Assembly: GCA_033439255.1 (NCBI GenBank)
Contig: CM065881.1
Location: 1,736,001-1,800,000, forward strand
Direction of reading: 5' to 3'
DNA length: 64,000 nucleotides
From: Hericium rajendrae
Lineage: Eukaryota > Basidiomycota > Agaricomycetes > Russulales > Hericiaceae
Part shown: one piece after another, positions 57,138 through 64,000 of the stretch
Layout of the letters: the number at the start of each line of letters is the position of its first letter
Numbering within the stretch: the stretch's first letter is position 1
Position numbers and translations under genes: made by a program
Notes under the pieces: model-generated
What the model saw: only the letters and a program-made list of their open reading frames with translations
What the model was told of the DNA's origin: nothing
Databases searched by the model: none

Positions 57138-58375
57138 GTCGATGGATGGCTGAACAGGGGGGGCTGTGGCAATGGTTGGTTTGACGTTGACGGTGGATGT
57201 CGATGCAACAGCGGCAACGGGTGGAGCAGGTGAGGGGACTGGTACTGGGGTAGGCGTCGAAACAGGTGGTGGTGGTGGGGCCCGAAGGGTATCGAGGCGG
57301 GTAGCTTGTTGCTGAGCGAGATTCTCTATAACTGCTTGAGAGAGTGCGAGTTCTGCAGTGGTTAAGAAGAGGGTACTGGCCTGCCAAAACCACAGGTCAC
57401 TTTCTTCTACGAGGCTGGGTCTCCAACTGACTACAAGCCGATTGGTGTCGGAGCGGTATGCGTAGTAGTTGTTGGTTACCGGGTTGAAGGTAATACCTGG
57501 GGGAACAACAAGTGGGGTGGTGCGAGCAGGGGAGAATCTGCACTAGGAAGGGCAACGGTGGGAAGCGGCGGGGTAGCGGGGTGTTGGCGACGGTGTTCTG
57601 TAGCTGCGACGTCGAAGTCGTTAAGCTCGAGGTCTGCCTGGTCGTCACGATCGGCGAAGTACCACTGTGCGGGACCGTCGTCGTCCTCGTCCGGAGTGAC
57701 GAAGTCTATTCGAACGATGCCAGAAAGGGTGTAGATGAAGTATTCGTCGAGCGAGGTGAAGACGCCGAGTGGGTATGGTTCTGTGGTCTGGAAACGGGGG
57801 TCGGTGGGATCAATGGTGAGGTCTAGAAGAAGTCAGCCGCAACTGGGCGACGACCAAGAGCACGAGGGTACAGGGGGTCCGAGTACGGGTTTCTGAGGAA
57901 TCGGTGGCCGAGGCGTTCTCTGGCCCACACAGGCTCAGGTGAGGGTTCGGGGGTGAAGAGACCTAGTGTGCAAAAGGGGAACGAGGTCGATGGTAGGATA
58001 CTTGCAGGGGATCCTCGGTTGGGTTGGCGACAGTGGTAAGCGATATCCGAGGCACCGAACGTGAATTCTTGCAAGTCGACGTCAAAGGAAACTCGAATTC
58101 GAACGTATAAGGCAATGGAGATAGCACCTGCATGTGGTTTCCATGACCTCAATCGAAACCAAACTCCTTCGGCTTCCCAATGCTTCACAGCACAATAGCG
58201 GAGGAGGGGGATGAGTGCACTACCCTCGATGGTGTTGGCGATGGGAAAGGGGAGATGAGGTTGATGGAATGGATGTCGGGATTCGGTGAAGATGTCGGCG
58301 GTGAAGGGTTCAAAGAAGAAAGGTATGATGGGCAATAGTAGGGAGGTGAGGCGGGTGTATGAGAGATTGTCCAGG
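57138..58375 (-). other. Long leader of the gypsy element with a 170-codon ORF
   Basis: Between the 5' LTR and Gag lie about 1.24 kb. The minus-strand ORF 57823-58335 (MPIIPFFFEPFTADIFTE ... ALGRRPVAADFF) has no recognised domain. It could be an extra N-terminal reading or chance. Frames downstream of it show no domain either. Confidence 0.4.
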
Positions 58376-58798
58376 TGTCAAGACTCGGTCGTAGACAGCA
58401 GAGAACCACCCAAGTCACCAGCGATGATGGGAGCGAGAGAGCAGAGAGCGACTAGCAGCGCAGTGACCTGTATTGGAGGTACAGTACGGTACAGACGAAA
58501 TGGACAATCTAGGGAAATAGGCGAGCGACAGGGAGCCTATAAGTACTGGGACGACAATGGGAAAAGAACAATGGACACCATAACGGGTCGAACAATAGAG
58601 TGAGAACAATGGTGGCCAAAAGGAGAACAATGGGAGGGAGAACAATAGGATGTCCCAAAGGGGAACAAGGGCATGGGTGAAGGATAGCCCCAGGTCATGT
58701 GAGGAAGTGAACATGTGATGGGGCTGCTGGAGCACATGACCGACGCGATGCCTTGATGGCAGAGAAGAAGGCGGAGAGAAATGGAGTGATCCGTGACA
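58376..58798 (-). repeat. Gypsy 5' LTR
   Basis: 423 bp, the partner of 51700-52122. It follows the Gag zinc-knuckle region of the older gypsy element, which it interrupts. Confidence 0.93.
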
Positions 58799-60900
58799 CA
58801 GAGTGCACTTCTGATCTATTGACATTCTTATGGGCTTCATACTTAGAGTAATGCGGACATTCTTTATCCCAGTGTAAAGCACTCCTGCAGGCTCTGCATG
58901 GCGAGGGCAGAGCTCTGAACGAAGATTTGACGTGATCAGCTTTTGGGAAGGGGTAGCCGTTCTTAGGCGGAGGATGTTGTCACTTCTTGAGAATGTTATA
59001 TGCTTCTGCCACTGGAGGGTCTTGATACAGCTCCTCACAGGAGGATTCCTCCGTGACTTCTTCTACTTCCGGTTCTTCTTCTTCTTCTTCTGTTCCGTCT
59101 GCAAAGTTTACTTCCACTCGTGGAGTCTGCAGTGGAGCAAACCTTCAGCACGCTTTTATGCATTCATTCAGCTTCTTGTCAATGAGCTCTGATAGGTCCT
59201 GATTGGAGGACTGGAGACTGGCCAACAACTGGCGTTCCATGATGAAGAACCTGTGAATAAGTTCATCGACGGTTTTGCATCCTCTGGTGAGAAGGATAGT
59301 CTGCCATTCGGGAGAGGTATTGCGCATGATGAGTTGAACTTCCTCAGTTCCTCCTGGAGGTGTGATCTGAAGCATGTGTGCGAGCGTGATGCACCGCATA
59401 AGAAAGTTGACGGGCCATTCGTGGGTATGGCCCTCATTGCGGAAGAACATCTGAGCAAATTTCACGCTGATTTCCTGAATTCAGCGAGGGCCTAGCCACC
59501 AGGAATGGATTCCATTCATCCAATTTAGATGGTTTTCCATCATCCAATCTTTGGTGGCATCAGAGACATTGGACCACCAAAGGCAAACAGAGGAGCCATC
59601 GTCGAGTCACATCCATAGTCAGCTGGCCATCTCCTGAGGTATACTTCCTCTGAAACAGGCTATCTTCTGAATTTCGCAGAAGTAGCGGATAGCCATTTTG
59701 CGTGAACCATTCCACCGAGGGAGCGCGTCAGGTCGGAGTTCCTGTTTCATGCGAGGGCCATTCTGATTAGCTGCAGGGCAGAATCCACCAGCAGGTAATG
59801 CAGCAGCTGCAGCATGAGGAGATCCTTCACCGCCAGGAGGGACCAGTGCTGGCGCAGGAGCTTGGAAGAACTGAGCTGGGGCTGGGTACATCGGCATCTG
59901 ATACGTGGGAGTGGAAGGTTGGTATGCTGGTATCTGTGCAGGTGCTGGAATGGGAGCCGGAGCCAGATAGACAGGCAGCTGTAGGGGCAGAGGCAGAACT
60001 TGTGGATTGAACGGATTATTGGGTGAGTAATACAGAGCCTGCGTAACTGGTACTTGAGCAGCTGGTGCTTGAGGATTGGTGGCTCCGACTGCTTCAGGTA
60101 CTTGGACTGGAGCCTGAGCCGCAGTGGCACCTGGCTGGGAAGCAGCAGATTGCGCAGATGCCATATTGTTAGAGTGCGACGGATTGGTTGTTCTTCGATG
60201 TCTATGCCTGCCCCCCCGGTCTTCATGTACATTCGTTTGAGGTTCTGGGTTGCGTCTCGGTGCAACTGGAGCCTGCAGGGTGACTGCTGAAAGGGGCACA
60301 TGCGTATAGCGGGGGTTCTGGAATCTGCCGTCTGGAGGAGCTGGTACTCTAGTAGGAGGCTGTAGCATAGGTTGGTTGGCGACGTTATGAAGGATGTTGG
60401 AGAAAGCTCTGCCCATTGATTGTCGCAGCCTGGAGGGTCTAGCCATGTGAGAAGGCAGATCTCTCCTGTTTGGGGCCGAAGTAAAGATCAACAGGTCCAA
60501 CGGAGCAGCTTCGGTGGGCGCAAGAAGATTCTGGCCTTGCATGACATAGACTTCCTGCGTTCATCTAGCAGAATGCTGCGCCTGCGAGGAATCCTCGAGC
60601 GGAGGAAGTATCATTCTAGAGGGGTCTTCATTCACATCGCGTGAGGATTCCTCTGCAACAGTTCCTAAAGTCCTCTGGAATGATTGAGACATTCCTAGGG
60701 CACAGTTAAGGCTCTCCTCCTCGAATTGCTGGAGGTTGTCTGGTAAGGGAAAGACACATGAGACAGATTCTCCATTCTGCAGATGCAGCTGGTCATTGAT
60801 AGGTAACCAGCTAAGGAATCTAGTTCCTAGAGCATATTCACGAGCTCGCTCCTGAGGAGTAAGTTCGGCGTCCACGGATGACACCACTAGGTCCAATCCT

Positions 60901-61570
60901 ATTCAATAATTTGTGATCATTATCACAAATGCCATGTATAAAGTATCACGACATTCTAACAGCCCGTCAATCCTTACTTCGACAGCCCGTCAATTTTCGA
61001 TTCATAGCCCGTCTTGTATTTCTGACGGCACTGCTCATGCCCGTCAAAAAATGACAGACAAACTTACCTGGTCGGCTGGTGAAATCTCACGCATTGACCG
61101 AAACGGAACACCATGTATTGGGAAATCATGCTATGTAAAAGTGCCAAAAAAAAGCTAGCACAGAAAGTGCAGCGGCGAAAGCACGATAGAAGCGGCAAAA
61201 GCATGGCAAAAGCGCAGGAAAAGCAACAAAAGCACGGGAAAAGCAACAAAAGTGCAGAAAAAGTCTCGAAAACATGAGCATACCAGGCATAATTAAGAAC
61301 ACACTAAAGCAGGACAAGAAAGTGGCGATAGAAGATACGGGAGGTCCAGGTTGATAATTTTGATGAAGCGCATGTGGAAGCAAGATGGACGAGCTGAACG
61401 AAAGGGATATGTGCGATCGGAGATGGGTGGGAAATTAAGTCCATTGGTGGCATGAAGACGGGCAGCGAGAGCGAGCACAGTAAGACATAACATGATTGGG
61501 ATGAGTTTGGCCGAGAAGACATCTGGACAACAGGGTGGATGACCACCGGATGATGGGAGTGACAAAGACA
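60901..61570. other. Spacer with short tandem repeats
   Basis: Repeated GACAGCCCGTCAAT phrases at about 60955-61045 and a 12-14-bp microsatellite-like run of GCAAAAGCA(T/C)GG type at about 61185-61265. A minus-strand ORF (61293-61622) overlapping the end of the next gene is unsupported. The outer end of the old gypsy element may lie here. Confidence 0.4.
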
Positions 61571-64000
61571 TCACCGACAACGCTTCGTTGCCGAAGTGCC
61601 CTGTGTCACGGTATCGCGGCACCGCTTCGGCTTGACAGGTTCCGGGGTGTCACTCGACACCGAAGTCGTCAGCGTGCTTCTCATCAACGATGCCCGTCCC
61701 TTTCTACTCGTTGCCAGTGCCGATGTAGTGCTGATCGATGGCGACGTCACGGAGCTGGCAGATGATGATGTCGAAGAGTGGGTAGATGATGTCGAAGAGC
61801 CAGCAGGGGAGGCTGACGAAGCCCGGACCTGAGTGAGGATCCAAGTGAAATCCTCCACATATGCCATGGCCTTTGCATACAAGGCATCATGCTGGGGACC
61901 ATCCAACTTGTTGACACCTTGCAGCCACCACCCTAAGATGATGACCACAAGGTACATGCCAGTGGTGCCACTGCTCTTGAAGCAACCCCAATCAACTCCA
62001 CCTAGTGGCCGTTGGTGGAGGAAGTCGTTGCCGCCGCGGTACGCTGGCTGCATGGAAGTGTACCAAGCGACAGTTGTATCCCCATACACATTGATATCTT
62101 TGATCAGGGGATGCTCATCGAAAGTGTGGTGATTCTTCATCCACCACTTCATCACAGTTGGACGGAGCTTGGTCGGGAGTTTCTAAATTAACCTGTCAGC
62201 TATTGTACTTAATATAACAAAAAAGAAAAGGTAACTTACGCCTTCCTCCTTGTATCCCGAGGCAACCTCATGGCCCACCCACTCGGCAATAAATGTCTGC
62301 CACCTGGCCGACGAGTTGATGGCCCACAACCAATCAAGACCCTTCTTCATCCAACCAGGGTGCTTCTCCGATACCAAAGCCTCGAATGCAACCGGCGCGT
62401 GCAAGGATGGTGATGCAGAGGACGACAAACTTGCCACTAACGTCGAGGCACCACCCTCTGCCAGATGTGGGGTTGGCGTTGGCGGCGTCATATGGTTGCC
62501 CGTTGTAGTCACATCAGGAAGGTTGACAACTTTCTGATTGACCTGACAATTTCTAACCCTACTGACAGCTTCTGATTGACCTGATCCACCTGAAAGCAAT
62601 CTTGAGAAGCAAATATCTGATCAGACTTTTACATTCAAGAAAAGACATTTATTGTCAGATATATAAGTTTTTAATCTCTAACTAATAGATATATCAAAAT
62701 CTTTGATATCTGAAATTTTTGAAAATCTGAGAGTGTCTGATTTCAAATCTGAAGGTCAAATATCAGTCAGATGGATCAGACAGTGTCAGACACCATCAGA
62801 TGCTCTCAGACAGTTGCAGATAATTTTCAGATATTTGACCTCCAGATTTGAAAAAAATCTCAGATCAGACACTCTCAGATTTAGAAAATTTCAGATATCA
62901 GAAATTTTGTTATATCTATTAGTTAGAGATTACAAACTTATATATCTGACAATAAATGTCTTTACTTAAATGTAAAAGTTTGATCAGATATTTGCCTGTT
63001 AAGATTGCTTTCAGGTGGATCAGGTCAATCAGGAGCTGTCAGTAGGGTTAGAAATTATCAGGTCAATCAGAAAGTTGTCAACCTTCCTGATGCACCATGG
63101 CTGTTGGGGTTGTAGGTACCTCAGGCGATGCAGGATTGGGAGTCGTTGGCACCGAGGAAACTATGGTGGTCAGGGTATCGAAGAAAGAAGTCACCGAGGC
63201 AACAGAGATAGGACTCATGTTGGCTGGCGGAAGGGTACCCATCGTAGACAGAGGTGTCTGCGAGGTGAATAACGTAGACGAAGTGGCCGCAGAAACAGAG
63301 AGGGCAGGCACACACGCCAATGAGAGCGCCGTGAGCGATGTCGATAGAGGAGTGCCAGAGGAACCATGTGTCATAGTTGCTGATGGGACAGGTGAGGGGG
63401 CAGAGGCCCTGGACAGATGTGAATTAAGATGTGCAGATGTAGAAACAGCTGGCGAAGCCAACGACTGAGAGTCGATTTCCATTGGTGATGGAGAAACAGG
63501 TCCAGTTGGCGAGGGGACAGGCATCAGAGGCACAATTGGTGAGGACATTGGAGGCAGGGGAGCAACAGTAGATGAACAGCTGACGTTGGGCGTTGACGCC
63601 TCACTCGACAGATAAGAGGTGCAGCTACTATCGGGCAAGTCATCGCTGGTGACCGACGACGAACTACCCAACCCATCGGAGCCATCATCTGAACCAAATG
63701 CTACTCGAGCACACATCTCCGGGGCTAACAAAAAGGAGTCAGATGATGATAAAAAAGGGCCTTACAACAAAGGATACCTACAGTAACATCCACCAATGAA
63801 TTTCATGAACTCCGCCTCGACAGACTCTTGAAAGTTGGTCATGGACTCATCCCACTGTTGTTGGGTGGCAATGAGCTGTCCATTATGGACACTATATAGA
63901 ATCATCAATAAGGACTGACGATGAGATGACTGTGGTATACTTACATGAAGGCCGTAATCTGGCCGCCGAGCTTGGGGTTAGGACCGCCGACGAGAAACGT
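61571..64000 (-). CDS. Spliced hypothetical gene, Agaricomycete multicopy type, split by a MITE; 5' end outside window
   Basis: Exons: 64000-63945 (open), 63891-63782, 63724-63093, [MITE], 62511-62240, 62182-61571, with GT-AG introns of 53-57 bp. Product parts: HNGQLIATQQQWDESMTNFQ, AEFMKFIGGCYSPEMCARV, a long Ser/Thr/Pro-rich region, then the conserved-looking Trp-rich domain HPGWMKKGLDWLWAINSSARW, EWVGHEVASGYKEEG, KLRPTVMKWWMKNH, WYTSMQPAYRG and VDWGCFKSSGTTGMYLVVII, and a Ser-rich basic C-terminus ending ATKRCR. I recall this W-rich arrangement from hypothetical proteins repeated across mushroom genomes, with no known function. Apart from the MITE insertion, no stop or frame change was seen in the visible part. 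Confidence 0.65.
62512..63092. mobile_element. 581-bp foldback MITE in an exon, TSD CA
   Basis: Same family as 10827-11407 and 44419-44999, in inverse orientation to the latter. CA stands on both sides (62510-62511, 63093-63094). The host reading is TTPTAMV before and TTTGNHMTPP after, continuous in one frame without the element and one dinucleotide. Confidence 0.93.

Larger units (their letters stand above)
51700..58798 (-). mobile_element. Young chromodomain Ty3/gypsy element, TSD CAGAG
   Basis: 7.1 kb. LTRs at 51700-52122 and 58376-58798 are 423 bp and differ at one position that I can find. A perfect duplication CAGAG flanks it (51695-51699, 58799-58803). A purine tract (GAGAGGGGGTGA on the minus strand) precedes the 3' LTR. 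Order: 5' LTR, about 1.2-kb leader, Gag, protease, RT, RNase H, integrase, chromodomain. It looks nearly whole, with at most one or two breaks apart from the frame change between Gag and Pol that this family is known to use. The solo LTR at 134-539 is a relative. Confidence 0.93.
46900..60900 (-). mobile_element. Old chromodomain Ty3/gypsy element, host of a nested gypsy element
   Basis: Parts on the minus strand in order: Gag-like region (from 60896, ALGTRFLSWLPIND; Gln/Pro-rich 59619-60542; MFFRNEGHTHEWPVNFLMRC at 59145-59465; zinc knuckle CRACRSALHWDKECPHY near 58860); after the nested element, protease (RLDSGADITLVSEAFYNSL, about 51330), RT (FCLMYIDDIVVYSR, 49750-49800), RNase H (DHAALQWAKT), integrase zinc and core (CASCDVCQKTKN; FISMDMVAGL; HDGQTEIVNK) and a chromodomain (EYLVRWTGYSPQYDLW, 46971-47312). 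Terminal LTRs were not identified. Broken in many places (around ten or more) and clearly older than the element inside it. Confidence 0.8.

Noticed and set aside
61293-61622. Continuation of the hypothetical gene beyond 61571
   Set aside because: The main frame ends with a stop after ATKRCR, and the overlapping ORF runs into simple repeats.

Overview
The window looks like a repeat-dense stretch of a basidiomycete genome, most likely an Agaricomycete. The evidence is a Plavaka-type transposase with a DUF6532-like partner gene, chromodomain Ty3/gypsy elements, GT-AG introns of 45-63 bp, and remnants of multicopy gene families that I recall from mushroom genomes. No ordinary housekeeping gene, rRNA or functional tRNA gene was recognised.

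Layout. From 1 to about 25.4 kb the DNA is AT-rich and nearly gene-free. It holds a solo gypsy LTR (134-539), two kinds of tRNA-derived SINE, LINE 3' tails, a 158-bp satellite in four main blocks, and a 1.2-kb hairpin-rich repeat in two copies. It also holds a gypsy RT fossil split by a 581-bp foldback MITE and by a 5.2-kb Plavaka-like non-autonomous element (11453-16659), plus a second decayed Plavaka-like unit with a DUF6532 remnant (18572-20460). From 25.4 kb onward composition becomes GC-richer and element sequences are fresher: copia fragments (25.4-27.6 kb), a broken host-type gene (28.0-29.75 kb), a copia element with 618-bp LTRs (29752-34965), an 8.4-kb Plavaka transposon (35016-43410) inside a broken minus-strand gene (34966-46667), an old chromodomain gypsy element (about 46.9-60.9 kb) containing a young gypsy element (51700-58798, TSD CAGAG), and a spliced minus-strand gene (61571-64000, open at the window edge) split by another 581-bp MITE.

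Unifying theme. Elements with CATCAG...CTGATG ends, from 210 bp to 8.4 kb, sit in this window with mostly 2-bp target duplications (CA, TG, CT, TA). One of them carries a transposase, so the short ones are probably mobilised by a Plavaka-type enzyme. Three insertions can be read against their empty site: one inside a 102-bp tandem array and two inside coding exons whose reading frame closes exactly when the element and one 2-bp copy are left out. The LTR elements are treated as fossils: families, parts and nesting are given, not their individual lesions.
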